DNA of 64,000 bases from Chrysogorgia sp. JL179-B06 (GCA_035772405.1 JAYKKM010000495.1:434001-498000), one strand, 5' to 3'; shown: positions 22,415 through 30,664, numbered from the stretch's first letter. Program-made: numbers and translations. The notes: a model not told the origin generated them from the letters alone.

Positions 22415-22855
22415 ATGGCAGGGTATATACCCCCGCGAAAGATTTGGTCATTTCAAATGCGTAATCAAGAAAAGGCTGAAAAAATGATAGAGGCAGCGAA
22501 ATTAATCAATTACTCAACTGCTGCACAGAATTGTCTTAAATTAAATGAAATATCGTTTTTTGAATGTAGTCGTGAAATTGTAAAAGATAAAGAATTGGGA
22601 TTTCTTCAAGGGGTTGTTTATCTCAAAGAAGCAAGAATTGATATTTTTGATTGGCTTCCATATGGGGGAGAAATCATTCGTTCTTATGCTGATGATTTCT
22701 ATCATTTTAAAGATAGACTATATGATCCGTCCACGTTATATCGATATGGAAAACGTCAGGGTAAAATGGGAAAATTATGGGATAGTGAAAGAATCAATAA
22801 ATTAGCTGATTATAAGAACAAACATCGACAAAAAAGAAAAAAACTTTTAGAGTAA
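22415..22855 (+). CDS. Accessory protein, 146 aa
   Basis: Starts MAGYIPPRKIWSF at the first in-frame ATG after the TATA box. Contains the VVYLKEARIDIF block shared with the gene at 21872-22072, and ends in a very basic tail (KNKHRQKRKKLLE). No signal peptide, membrane segment or known domain. Convergent with the minus-strand gene 22903-23259; the gap between them is 47 bp, A/T-rich, and contains AATAAA-type signals. Confidence 0.6.
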   Translation: MAGYIPPRKIWSFQMRNQEKAEKMIEAAKLINYSTAAQNCLKLNEISFFECSREIVKDKELGFLQGVVYLKEARIDIFDWLPYGGEIIRSYADDFYHFKDRLYDPSTLYRYGKRQGKMGKLWDSERINKLADYKNKHRQKRKKLLE

Positions 22856-22902
22856 AGAAAGAAATTCATGTAATAAAAAATAACATGTTTTATTAAATAA
22901 AT

Positions 22903-23259
22903 TTATACAAGAGAAGGAATTATTATGTCTTGGTCATTTTTTATAAACTTAATATTTTTATGTAAAAGATGAGGAACATCATCCTCTGATAATATTTTTA
23001 GTGTTTTTCCAGGTTCTCCATGATGGATAACTTTCAGGGTTATTTCATACGGGTGTTGTTCCACACCATTAATTTTTTTTACAGAACATTGTTTTGTTTT
23101 AATTATTGTAACAGGTTTGCAATCCTCTACAAAATATATATATTCAGGATATTCTTTAAGAAGAGATTCACATGATAAATAGCACTGAACAGTATCTGTG
23201 GAGTTGTCAAAAAAAGTTATACTTTTCCTACATATACTAATATAACGTAATACGGACAT
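22903..23259 (-). CDS. Accessory paralog family member (VEDCKP family), 118 aa
   Basis: One of four minus-strand paralogs (with 24341-24682, 24763-25191 and 26555-26809). The shared plan is an N-terminal segment; then SCESLLKEYPEYIYFVEDCK with an invariant Cys; a Cys-containing linker; YEITLKVI; and a C-terminal HLLHKNIKFI block. The alternating hydrophobic pattern suggests a compact beta-rich domain. Function unknown. The true ATG lies about 38 nt after a minus-strand TATA-like stretch near 23297. Tandem paralogs at the end of a viral genome are often host-interaction genes; that is inference only. Confidence 0.65.
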   Translation of the reverse strand: MSVLRYISICRKSITFFDNSTDTVQCYLSCESLLKEYPEYIYFVEDCKPVTIIKTKQCSVKKINGVEQHPYEITLKVIHHGEPGKTLKILSEDDVPHLLHKNIKFIKNDQDIIIPSLV

Positions 23260-23344
23260 TGTTTCAGTAATGGTAAAGTTTTTTTTAGTTTAGTCATATA
23301 TATGTCTCAGAAAAAGATATTAAAAAAATGAAAAAACAGAACAG

Positions 23345-23352
23345 TATAAATA
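23345..23352 (+). promoter_or_regulatory. TATA box
   Basis: CAGTATAAATAG, 65 nt before the ATG at 23410. The same octamer TATAAATA recurs at 25319 and 25576. Confidence 0.5.
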
Positions 23353-23409
23353 GACGGTTTTTTCTTTTTTTAAACCATTGCTTGTCGTATTTCAGTTAAC
23401 ATAAAAAAA

Positions 23410-23560
23410 ATGAAGTGTAGGAGTAGGAGATGTATAAAAAAAGCGAAAATAAAAAAACGAATACGAAAACGACGACGTTCTAAAAAAAATTCAAAAAGGA
23501 GGATGGAAAAAAGATCATCCGAATTATAATCATAAGTTTTATGAATTTTGGAAATGGTAG
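23410..23560 (+). pseudogene. Small basic core-like protein with QKGG site, frameshifted
   Basis: From the ATG at 23410, a Lys/Arg-rich stretch (KKRIRKRRR) runs to a stop at 23527-23529. In the neighbouring frame the sequence continues from the run of eight A near 23480 with IQKGGW and ends at 23558-23560. The IQKGG block matches the one in the intact basic protein at 32413-32574. This strongly suggests one gene with a 1-nt homopolymer indel: either a real mutation or a sequencing error. Likely role by analogy: a DNA-condensing virion peptide trimmed by the protease at GG. The overlapping minus-strand frame (23370-23612) is its shadow. Confidence 0.5.
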
Positions 23561-23587
23561 ACAATGTATTTTTAAAAAAATTTTTTA

Positions 23588-23737
23588 TTAATCCAAATAA
23601 GTTTTTTTCCATCTTTGTATTCTATCATCACATTCACATAGATCAACTATTCTACTATAGATAAGTCGTGAGTAATTCTGTTTACAAGGATAACAATAAT
23701 GATGGTTTACAAAGCATTCTTTACATCTGTAATGCAT
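23588..23737 (-). CDS. Cys-rich small protein, 49 aa
   Basis: Begins at the first ATG (MHYRCKECFVNHHYCYPC); the frame is open for 16 more codons upstream but has no ATG there. The CxxC...C..C pattern and following SRL resemble the N-terminus of the plus-strand genes 25360-25536 and 25623-26513 (YNKHPCGRCINKHPC). A zinc-binding accessory family is plausible. A TATAAAT on the minus strand lies at 23812-23819, 75 nt upstream. Confidence 0.4.
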   Translation of the reverse strand: MHYRCKECFVNHHYCYPCKQNYSRLIYSRIVDLCECDDRIQRWKKTYLD

Positions 23738-23853
23738 GAAAAAATGATAGAAGGAATTCACTTCACAACAACAGTATCTTGACAATATTTTTTTGAACGT
23801 TTTGTGAAAAATTTATAGTTTGACAACCTACTTTTATAGATTTTTTGCAAAAC

Positions 23854-23860
23854 TATATAA
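23854..23860 (+). promoter_or_regulatory. TATA box deciding a start
   Basis: CTATATAAACAG, 36 nt before ATG 23890. It lies inside the upstream extension of the open frame, which shows that the extension is not coding. Confidence 0.55.
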
Positions 23861-23889
23861 ACAGGATATCAAATATATTTTTTCAAAAC

Positions 23890-24258
23890 ATGTGGTTGCG
23901 TTCAATGATTGATTTTGGAGAGTGTGAATCTCATGCTTATCTTACATTTTATTATCATGCTCAACCCATACAATTAGTAAATTATGAACCTGTGATTCCC
24001 TCGTTGTTAAGATATGGATGTTATTTATATCTGAAAGATTGGCAAGGCCCTCGATATTTCAAATTGATGATAGTAGACGCGTTTGGAGTTCCGGAGGAAA
24101 ATTTACAAACCATCTTATTATCATTGAAGGGAAAATATATAAATATTAATAATGATAATGTAAAATTAGCAAAAACTCAAACACCTATATTAAACATTAA
24201 ACCCTACAATTTCATTAACCATAGGGGTAGAGGGAAACAAATATATTTATCTTTGTAA
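23890..24258 (+). CDS. Accessory protein, 122 aa
   Basis: Starts MWLRSMIDFGECES, placed by the TATA box at 23854. A later block (YFKLMIVDAFGVPEENL then LSLKGKYININND) resembles part of the 296-residue protein at 25623-26513 (RFLITGFSWTMSFYDQLVGK) and more loosely the YEITLKVI...HKNIKFI repeat of the minus-strand family. All may share one beta-rich module. No known domain. Confidence 0.55.
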   Translation: MWLRSMIDFGECESHAYLTFYYHAQPIQLVNYEPVIPSLLRYGCYLYLKDWQGPRYFKLMIVDAFGVPEENLQTILLSLKGKYININNDNVKLAKTQTPILNIKPYNFINHRGRGKQIYLSL

Positions 24259-24340
24259 TGTTTTTAAAATAAAAAACCTTTTAGAAACAGAATGTTTTTA
24301 TTTTTGTGTAAAAATTTTATTACAAGAAAAATAAATATGT

Positions 24341-24682
24341 TTACAAATTAATTTGTTGTGGAATTATTGAGTTACCATTTATTAGTTTAATTGTTTTATA
24401 CACGAGATGATCACTTTTAGTCTCAAGAATTGTTTTTAGGGTTATTCCCTTCTCTTCTCCCTGTATAATAATTTTCAGAGTTAGTTCGTAAACTTGAGGT
24501 GGAGAACAAAATGGGGGATTACATTTTTTACATAGTATAGCAGGTTTACAATCCTCTACCAAATATGTATAGTTAGGAAAATGTTTTTGAAGAAAACGAC
24601 ATGAATAATAACGTGGAGTATAATCATGGTATGCTACACCCCTATAATTGACACAGGTCACGAGATCTTGTACTTGATTCAT
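24341..24682 (-). CDS. Accessory paralog family member (VEDCKP family), 113 aa
   Basis: Starts MNQVQDLVTCVNYRG. Contains YYSCRFLQKHFPNYTYLVED followed by CKP, then CKKC and C residues, YELTLKIIIQGEEKG and LVYKTIKLI. Close to 22903-23259 and 24763-25191. A minus-strand TATATAAG at 24717-24724 lies 35 nt upstream of the ATG. Confidence 0.65.
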   Translation of the reverse strand: MNQVQDLVTCVNYRGVAYHDYTPRYYSCRFLQKHFPNYTYLVEDCKPAILCKKCNPPFCSPPQVYELTLKIIIQGEEKGITLKTILETKSDHLVYKTIKLINGNSIIPQQINL

Positions 24683-24716
24683 CTTGTTATCACTATGATT
24701 AAATCAAATATGTAAT

Positions 24717-24724
24717 CTTATATA
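24717..24724 (-). promoter_or_regulatory. TATA box (minus strand)
   Basis: Reads TATATAAG on the minus strand, 35 nt before the ATG of 24341-24682. Confidence 0.5.
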
Positions 24725-24762
24725 TAAATAAAAAAACACGAATTTTTTTTAAAAAAAGTTTT

Positions 24763-25191
24763 TTATTGAGTATATGCTACAGCTTTCATAAAATTATTAG
24801 AATCTATTATTAGTGTAATTTCTTTTTGTAAAAGATCAGAAGCATCATAGTCAACAATTGTTGTTATGTTTTCACCCAGACATGAACAATTCCATTCATC
24901 ATTTTCATATTCATGTTTCTTTTTAACTGCCAGAGCTAGGTAATATGTTTGAGGCGTTGAGGGTATATCTTCATAGGGTATATCTTCAATGCATTCGCAT
25001 AATACCGTTGGTTGACATTTCTTTACAACATAGGTAAAGTGGTGTAATTCTTTGGCTAGAAAACGACTTGGATAATAGTTACTTTCATCTTCAATTTTGT
25101 ACGGGTTAAAGACATCAGCAATTATTCTTTGATAACGTCTACCGGTATGTTCATCACAATCACGATACTGTACATGTGAATTCGGCATCAT
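24763..25191 (-). CDS. Accessory paralog family member (VEDCKP family), 142 aa
   Basis: Longest of the family. YYPSRFLAKELHHFTYVVKK and CQPTVLCEC match the SRFL...VEDCKP...LC region of its neighbours, and DLLQKEITLI matches the C-terminal HLVYKTIKLI block. An acidic loop (YEDIPS, NDEWNCSC) is inserted. A minus-strand TATATAAA at 25225-25232 lies 34 nt upstream of the double ATG. Confidence 0.65.
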   Translation of the reverse strand: MMPNSHVQYRDCDEHTGRRYQRIIADVFNPYKIEDESNYYPSRFLAKELHHFTYVVKKCQPTVLCECIEDIPYEDIPSTPQTYYLALAVKKKHEYENDEWNCSCLGENITTIVDYDASDLLQKEITLIIDSNNFMKAVAYTQ

Positions 25192-25224
25192 TCACAAATA
25201 ACGTTTAACATGGTGGGTAACGCG

Positions 25225-25232
25225 TTTATATA
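25225..25232 (-). promoter_or_regulatory. TATA box (minus strand)
   Basis: TATATAAA on the minus strand, 34 nt before the start of 24763-25191. Confidence 0.5.
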
Positions 25233-25318
25233 TAATTTTTTATAAAAAAAAATATAAAAAGAAAAATCAAAATTAAAAAAGACAGATATTCTAAAATAAA
25301 AAAGAAATTTTAGTAGGA

Positions 25319-25326
25319 TATAAATA
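25319..25326 (+). promoter_or_regulatory. TATA box
   Basis: GATATAAATAAA, 41 nt before ATG 25360. Confidence 0.5.
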
Positions 25327-25359
25327 AAAATGTAATACAATGGTTTTTACAAAAATATC

Positions 25360-25536
25360 ATGGAAACCGTGGATGCACGATATAATAGATTATTCTATTC
25401 AAAATATCCCTGTGGACAATGTCTTAATGGAAATATGTGTGGGGAAGTGTGTGCGAATTATATACCGCGGAAAGATCCAAAACAAAAACGTTGTTGTAGA
25501 TTAAAGAGATGGTTGTTAAAGAAGATATGGTGTTAA
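25360..25536 (+). CDS. Cys-rich small protein, 58 aa, paralog of the next gene's N-terminus
   Basis: Begins METVDARYNRLFYSKYPCGQ and ends RLKRWLLKKIWC. It lines up with the first ~55 residues of the gene at 25623 (ERFERLYYNKHPCGRCINKH ... RLNSFKRWVLNKL). The C(G)xC...C..C cysteines are shared and a basic Trp-containing helix follows. It is either a truncated tandem duplicate or a stand-alone small protein; it has its own TATA box. Confidence 0.55.
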   Translation: METVDARYNRLFYSKYPCGQCLNGNMCGEVCANYIPRKDPKQKRCCRLKRWLLKKIWC

Positions 25537-25575
25537 AAGATTTAAAGAAGAAAATCCCATAAAAAAAAGAAACAG

Positions 25576-25583
25576 TATAAATA
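25576..25583 (+). promoter_or_regulatory. TATA box
   Basis: CAGTATAAATAAG, 47 nt before ATG 25623; almost identical to the box at 23345. Confidence 0.55.
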
Positions 25584-25622
25584 AGAGTAAAAAAAAATAA
25601 TTGTTTATATATTTGTTAGACA

Positions 25623-26513
25623 ATGGAACGTAAAGAAACAGCAGATGAACGATTTGAAAGATTATATTATAACAAACATCCTTGTGGAAGATGTATTAAC
25701 AAACACCCGTGTCCGATTCATCCAGATGAATTAAAACTTTCAAGACTAAACAGTTTTAAACGTTGGGTGTTAAACAAGTTAAATATACGGTGGAAATATA
25801 CAGTGAATGTTTCTGTGGAAATAGAAGAAAAGACGCTTTTTTTAAAAAGATTTAAAATGGCTGAGCGTGATTTTGATGAAATTCTTTACCCCAACATTCA
25901 ATATTTATCACATGCTGAATTGTTTGAGATAGAAAAAACACGCGATTCAACGTTTTATTTTTTGGAATGGAGAGAGCATCCCTATCAGTTTAGATGTGCT
26001 GATTATGATTATAAATATTTTAACATTTATGTGGAAGATAAAAATGAACAATCTATATTTCGGAAACGATATGGTGGAAAAAGATATTATAGATTTTTAA
26101 TAACCGGTTTTAGCTGGACTATGTCATTTTATGATCAGTTAGTGGGAAAACATGTAGTATTTATTGATAGAGTACCGAGATTACCTACGTTAATTTCAAC
26201 CCTTGATTGGTTTGAGATAAATAATATCCCATGTTATTCAAAAACGTTTTTGTATGGTAAATGTAACGATTCAAGATTTAGATTAGTAAAATATCAGTTA
26301 CGTGAAAATTTTGATGGGGAAGAGCTTTATTTAGTGCTTATTAAAGATGAAAATATATTATCTATACTTAATGTGATTTATGGTAGCAGTAATGGAAATT
26401 ATATTGTAACATTAATAACTAAAATACATTTTGATAAATCTATATTGCAACAACATGTATATTTAGATTGTTGTGGGGAATTATGTAATAATTTTAATGA
26501 ATTAAATATTTGA
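25623..26513 (+). CDS. Accessory protein with Cys-rich N-terminus, 296 aa
   Basis: Starts MERKETADERFERLYYNKHP followed by CGRC...HPCPIH, a likely zinc-binding knuckle. The rest appears to hold two or three repeats of a beta-type module (around residues 80-190 and 200-296), with phrases such as YRFLITGFSWTMSFYDQLVG and LYLVLIKDENILSILN that resemble the single-module accessory proteins nearby. No recognised domain, signal peptide or membrane segment. It looks like an accessory gene built by duplication of a local module. Confidence 0.6.
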   Translation: MERKETADERFERLYYNKHPCGRCINKHPCPIHPDELKLSRLNSFKRWVLNKLNIRWKYTVNVSVEIEEKTLFLKRFKMAERDFDEILYPNIQYLSHAELFEIEKTRDSTFYFLEWREHPYQFRCADYDYKYFNIYVEDKNEQSIFRKRYGGKRYYRFLITGFSWTMSFYDQLVGKHVVFIDRVPRLPTLISTLDWFEINNIPCYSKTFLYGKCNDSRFRLVKYQLRENFDGEELYLVLIKDENILSILNVIYGSSNGNYIVTLITKIHFDKSILQQHVYLDCCGELCNNFNELNI

Positions 26514-26554
26514 AATAAAACAGTTCAAAATAAATCGAGAAAAGCGTTTTTTAT

Positions 26555-26809
26555 TTAAAAAAAAGAATTTATATACACTTCTTGATCTATGAAATTATGT
26601 ATACCACAATCTCCTTCCACATGTGTTGTTATATATTGTTTATAATTAAGCTTTTTATTTTTTACATAATCCATAACTTCCAAATTTATATTTAGTCGAT
26701 TCATAGGAAAGCATGGATTTAGGATTTGTTCACATTTACGTACAATAAATATTTGATTTCGACAATTTTCTTTAAGATAGTGAAGATCATACTGTTTTGG
26801 TTTTGACAT
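26555..26809 (-). CDS. Accessory paralog family member (VEDCKP family), 84 aa
   Basis: Shortest and most diverged member: YLKENCRNQIFIVRKCEQIL corresponds to FLxKxF...VVxKCxP, followed by INLEVMDYV and the C-terminal FIDQEVYI block. I take the internal ATG (MSKPKQYDLHY) as start, because the upstream extension would overlap the divergent plus-strand region. Confidence 0.5.
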   Translation of the reverse strand: MSKPKQYDLHYLKENCRNQIFIVRKCEQILNPCFPMNRLNINLEVMDYVKNKKLNYKQYITTHVEGDCGIHNFIDQEVYINSFF

Positions 26810-26911
26810 ATTGCTTGCATGAGATTCAACTGAAGAATGAACCGGAAAACACAATGTTTTTTTATTTTATTTAGATTAATGTGTTTATTTAGCTTAATGA
26901 ATTTGAAAAGC

Positions 26912-26919
26912 TATATAAA
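26912..26919 (+). promoter_or_regulatory. TATA box deciding a start
   Basis: CTATATAAAG, 39 nt before ATG 26951 and downstream of the more 5' ATGs at 26837 and 26897. Confidence 0.5.
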
Positions 26920-26950
26920 GAGTAAGAGATTATTTCAAAATCACAGCAAT

Positions 26951-28120
26951 ATGATTGAAACAATTTTAAGAGTTGTTCTTTATTTTCAATATTTTAACCA
27001 AGGAGAAATTGGATATTTATTTTGGGTATGTGGATTATTTGATTATTATCGTGGAAAATATGTCACATGTCCCAGGATGCATTGTGAAAACATTCACCCC
27101 CCTGAAGAAAGCTATATAGTCAATATGAAAAAAATTCAAGCAACCCATGGAATGGAATCCTATTTTATTCTAGAAGATCGTTTCTCTTATATGATCCCGA
27201 ATTTACAAGCAAGTCAAAGAAAATATTCCTTGAAGAGATCATGGCTTCAACAACGTACTATACTCGTTGAATCAGACACGTTATGCTGTAGTTTTTTTTC
27301 ATTCCCCGATTGTTTTAACGAATTATATATTGTATTACCCCTTGAAAACCAACACTCAGATTTATTTCAATGTTTAAAAACCAATGATAAATATCATTAT
27401 ACATATTTTGTACAAAATTTAACCTTTGAAAGAAAATACATATCTTATACCCTGGGTTTTGGAAAAGAAAGTTTAATAAGCAAATTTAAGCACATACATA
27501 GCCAGAAAGGTGATTTTGCTCTTTTTTTAAATATTTATTTGTTAATGGTATCACCTAGTATTTTCAATTCTTATGCTTATTGTAGTACAATTAAAAATCT
27601 TATCATGTTCACTTCATGTTTTATTTTTTATTGTCGTGAACATAACCCTATAGGAAGTTTTTTCAATAGACAAAAAAAAGGTCTTTCTGAAAAAAATATT
27701 AGATATATTTTTTGGGATTTTATACATGATATAAAAAAGGGTAAAGTATCCTTTGATAAATGTCGGTATAAAAATTGTAAGAGTAAAAGTTATTTTTTTG
27801 AGTTTGATCCTTTGAAATTAAGTATTTTAAACAAAAGTAATTATGTTTTAAATGAAAATCACGCCCAAGTTAATCATTCTGTGGGTGTTAAGCAAGATTA
27901 TGGGGGATTTATAGGAGAATTTAAGTGTAAAGAGAAAATATTTGCATATGTAATAATGCTTGAGGAAGATGTAATAGAATTATTTACTATGATAAAAAAG
28001 TATATAAAAACAACATTGAATTATAATTTAGCTGGATACAATCCTATGTATGAAATGACTGAATCGAATGTGAATTGGGATAATTTTTATAAAAGTATTA
28101 GTGAACAAACGTGTATGTAG
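26951..28120 (+). CDS. Accessory protein, 389 aa, related to the gene at 63656
   Basis: Starts MIETILRVVLYFQYFNQGEI after the TATA box; a longer start at 26837 is possible. The first ~100 residues (IGYLFWVCGLFDYYRG ... YFILEDRFSYMIPN ... QRKYSL) line up with the partial gene at the right end of the window (IGLLFAVCDLCDYYYG ... DWRILTDKQHYIIP ... QRKYYI). A central hydrophobic stretch (FALFLNIYLLMVSPSIF) could be a membrane segment. No known domain. Ends 6 bp before the Fic gene. Confidence 0.6.
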   Translation: MIETILRVVLYFQYFNQGEIGYLFWVCGLFDYYRGKYVTCPRMHCENIHPPEESYIVNMKKIQATHGMESYFILEDRFSYMIPNLQASQRKYSLKRSWLQQRTILVESDTLCCSFFSFPDCFNELYIVLPLENQHSDLFQCLKTNDKYHYTYFVQNLTFERKYISYTLGFGKESLISKFKHIHSQKGDFALFLNIYLLMVSPSIFNSYAYCSTIKNLIMFTSCFIFYCREHNPIGSFFNRQKKGLSEKNIRYIFWDFIHDIKKGKVSFDKCRYKNCKSKSYFFEFDPLKLSILNKSNYVLNENHAQVNHSVGVKQDYGGFIGEFKCKEKIFAYVIMLEEDVIELFTMIKKYIKTTLNYNLAGYNPMYEMTESNVNWDNFYKSISEQTCM

Positions 28121-28126
28121 AAAAAA

Positions 28127-28687
28127 ATGGAATTAAAAGACTGTATAAAATTTAAAGTGTTTGCGTATGATGTTATACGAATGGAAGAAGACGAAGAAAA
28201 TGAAAAAGAATTTTGGATGAGATGTGGGAGATTTTGTTTTGCCCTTCGAAAATTTTATATGGAAAAAAATGAAAAATGGAAAATAAGTGAATGTTGTAAA
28301 ACTATTCATGAAATATCTATGTCCCATTTAACGAATGCTGGACATTACAGTCAAAACAAAAGATTTGTTGGATTTCATGAGGGGATTGATCCCCTATATA
28401 TTCAACAATATATGGAACATTTAGATGAATTTTACGTAAAAAACTATCAAAGAAAAAATATATCAGTTTTGATTTATTATATTTTTGAAACCATTCATCC
28501 TTTTTCCGATGGAAATGGAAGAATAGGGAAAGCACTTGTTGCATTTCTAGAAAATAAAATAGAATGTAAAATAAAAACAAAAAAACAACATAGAAAGTTA
28601 TGTAAAATTTTAGGAGTTATGCAACGCAAACACAATAGTTTATTTGATATCAAATGTTGTAATCAATTATACACGTTATTAGTGTAA
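28127..28687 (+). CDS. Fic-domain protein (putative AMP/nucleotidyl transferase), 186 aa
   Basis: The Fic signature HPFSDGNGRIGK is at residues 124-135 (family consensus HPFx(D/E)GNGRxxR). The catalytic His, the Asp that binds metal and the GNGR anion hole are all present; the final Arg is replaced by Lys. Upstream, GHYSQNKRFVGF corresponds to the beta-hairpin flap that docks the target in Fic enzymes. Fic proteins transfer AMP or other phosphate-containing groups to hydroxyls of target proteins. No inhibitory (S/T)xxxE(G/N) helix was obvious. It sits between an accessory gene and the structural/integration module, which suggests host-directed activity; the target is unknown. Length suits a minimal Fic core. 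Confidence 0.8.
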   Translation: MELKDCIKFKVFAYDVIRMEEDEENEKEFWMRCGRFCFALRKFYMEKNEKWKISECCKTIHEISMSHLTNAGHYSQNKRFVGFHEGIDPLYIQQYMEHLDEFYVKNYQRKNISVLIYYIFETIHPFSDGNGRIGKALVAFLENKIECKIKTKKQHRKLCKILGVMQRKHNSLFDIKCCNQLYTLLV

Positions 28688-28729
28688 TAAAATTTTTGTG
28701 ATGGAAATTTTTTTTAATTGTGAGGAGGG

Positions 28730-28737
28730 TATAAAAT
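28730..28737 (+). promoter_or_regulatory. TATA box
   Basis: GGGTATAAAATAAC, 59 nt before ATG 28789, followed by a CACTGTCCCTACAGTG inverted repeat (28741-28756) in the putative leader. Confidence 0.5.
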
Positions 28738-28788
28738 AACCACTGTCCCTACAGTGATTCATCATTTACCCTTCACACGGATTCAAAG

Positions 28789-29682
28789 ATGGTGGAACTT
28801 TACGCACGACAACAATATGATCATTTTTATAAAATGCAATCGTATACAGATTTGTCTGCAAAAATAATTGCACAAAAAAAAATCAACGGTAATGCTATTC
28901 TCGCCAAAGTATATCCGACAAATAAAAGATGTGACAAGTACACATACAATAGCGCTGTTGAAGTGAAAAATGATCATATACCTCCATTGTTGAATGTTCT
29001 TAATAAGATTAGCATTCAAGAGAAATCGACGCAGATATTTTTTGAAGTGGTAAAATTTGAAAATTGGAAAAAGCAAACATGCCGTTTGGTTGTTCGTACA
29101 GATGCGTGGGGTGGTTTGGAAATTTGTTATCAACATCAAGATAACGAATTAGCTGATGCAATGGAATTTGACGATGATCCAACACCGACAACCAGCAACA
29201 ACAACAACAACGCAACGCCAAGTGAAATCGTATGGTCTGATGATTGGGGTAGTTTTCATATAAAAAAGAAAGATTCCTTGGATGAATATATTATTGCCCT
29301 AAGAAAGTATAATCATGCAACAGGTCATAAATCCCAACCTACACCCGTCAAAAAACGAGTATTGAAGAAAAAGAAACCCACACTCAATTTTGACGACGAC
29401 GTCGACGATGACGACGACAACGAAAAGATTAAGAAAATAAAAGTAGAAAGTGATGATGATGAGGTTTGTCACCGTTTAAGTCCATCAGTAATTTCAGAAA
29501 TTTTTTATTATCGTTTTAGATGTTGTAAAAATATACAAGATACATTATGTTTGTACGGTGATACTATAAATAAAGAGTTAGCCTGTAAAAATATAGAAGT
29601 TGATTTTATGGGGATATTACGCGACAAAGAACTCGTTGATGAACTTGAAGAATATTATATTAATTTTATTTCTTTATTATAG
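28789..29682 (+). CDS. Acidic/basic nuclear-type protein, 297 aa
   Basis: Starts MVELYARQQYDHFYKMQSY. The first ~120 residues form a mixed domain. A low-complexity Asn run follows, then VWSDDWGSFHIKKKDSLDEY, a basic cluster KKRVLKKKKP (nuclear-localisation-like), a long Asp run and a helical C-terminus. The Asp codons make a GAC/GAT repeat at 29390-29420. It lies directly before the integrase gene (2 bp gap). No known family; a DNA- or chromatin-associated role is only a guess from composition. Confidence 0.55.
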   Translation: MVELYARQQYDHFYKMQSYTDLSAKIIAQKKINGNAILAKVYPTNKRCDKYTYNSAVEVKNDHIPPLLNVLNKISIQEKSTQIFFEVVKFENWKKQTCRLVVRTDAWGGLEICYQHQDNELADAMEFDDDPTPTTSNNNNNATPSEIVWSDDWGSFHIKKKDSLDEYIIALRKYNHATGHKSQPTPVKKRVLKKKKPTLNFDDDVDDDDDNEKIKKIKVESDDDEVCHRLSPSVISEIFYYRFRCCKNIQDTLCLYGDTINKELACKNIEVDFMGILRDKELVDELEEYYINFISLL

Positions 29683-29684
29683 AA

Positions 29685-30650
29685 ATGAGTAAAAAGAAAA
29701 AAACTAAATTTTCTGCTGACTTTATTGAAAAAGCTTCAAGATTATTAAAAGGAGAGACATTAACTGATGAGGATTATTCTAATTATAGATTACATAGTAG
29801 TAGTAAAAAAATATATAGACGATTGAAATATGCTGTTAATAAAAATAATGAACAATGGGAAATTGATTTAGCTGAAAATAAAGATTTAGCCCGATATAAT
29901 AATCAATATCGTTATTGGTTGGTGTGTATTGATATTTTTTCAAGATTTTGTTGGGTGAAATTAATAAAAAAGAAAACGTCTAATAATGTTAAAAATAAAT
30001 TTGAAAGTATTCTTATCGAAGAAGGAATAGCCCCTCTTAAAATTCAAAGTGATGAAGGAACAGAATTTCAAGATATACGTACGAAATTAAGTAAAAAATA
30101 TAATTTTGAAGTATTTCATACGTATAATAGAGAAATAAAAGCATCCCATGTGGAACGTGTAATTGGAACTTTAAAAACAATGGTTCGTCGTGTTTTAACA
30201 ATGACTGGAGAATTTGACTATATTCAGTATTTACCCCTTATTGTTAATCGTTATAATAATTCCCCACATAAAGCATTAGCTGGTGCAACACCTTTTGAAA
30301 TTTATCGCGAAGAAAAAAAAGGAAAAATACGTAAAGTAAAAAATAAAATGGTACGTGATCATTTAAATTATCCTATTCCCACTCAAGATCTGATACGAGA
30401 AGGTACGCGTGTACGTATTGCGAGAGTAAAAAATAATATTTTTGAAAAAAGCAGTCTTCGACGATGGACAAATGAGATATTTTTTATTAAAAAAGTATTT
30501 ATCACTGATCCCGTTACATATCAATTAGAAGACGAACAACGTGAAGAAATTAAAGGAATTTTTTATCGTGCTGAATTACAAGTTTTAAAAAAAAAAAGAA
30601 TTTACACATTGCTAGTAATTCAATATCAAGAGGACTTCAAAAGAATTTGA
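29685..30650 (+). CDS. int: Retroviral-type integrase (DDE, rve superfamily), 321 aa
   Basis: Would integrate the linear viral DNA into host chromosomes. The catalytic triad is readable: Asp61 in WEIDLAEN, Asp123 in IQSDEGTEF and Glu157 in HVERVIGTLK. The last two are 34 residues apart, as in DD35E enzymes. FSRFCWVKLIKKK and LPLIVNRYNNSPHKAL are typical Polinton-integrase phrases. A basic SH3-like C-terminal region (GTRVRIARVKNNIFEKSS ... YQLED) follows. No chromodomain, unlike the polinton 2 enzyme. The frame is intact. Confidence 0.9.
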   Translation: MSKKKKTKFSADFIEKASRLLKGETLTDEDYSNYRLHSSSKKIYRRLKYAVNKNNEQWEIDLAENKDLARYNNQYRYWLVCIDIFSRFCWVKLIKKKTSNNVKNKFESILIEEGIAPLKIQSDEGTEFQDIRTKLSKKYNFEVFHTYNREIKASHVERVIGTLKTMVRRVLTMTGEFDYIQYLPLIVNRYNNSPHKALAGATPFEIYREEKKGKIRKVKNKMVRDHLNYPIPTQDLIREGTRVRIARVKNNIFEKSSLRRWTNEIFFIKKVFITDPVTYQLEDEQREEIKGIFYRAELQVLKKKRIYTLLVIQYQEDFKRI

Positions 30651-30664
30651 TTAATGATTTTGAA

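Noticed and set aside
23370..23612. Minus-strand hydrophobic frame
   Set aside because: It is the complement of the Lys/Arg-rich basic peptide gene at 23410; Phe/Leu-rich frames arise opposite AAA/AGA codons. The plus strand has the TATA box and the QKGG motif.
28133..28580. Two Phe-rich minus-strand frames opposite the Fic gene
   Set aside because: Composition artefact of AT-rich coding DNA; the plus strand has a complete Fic motif.
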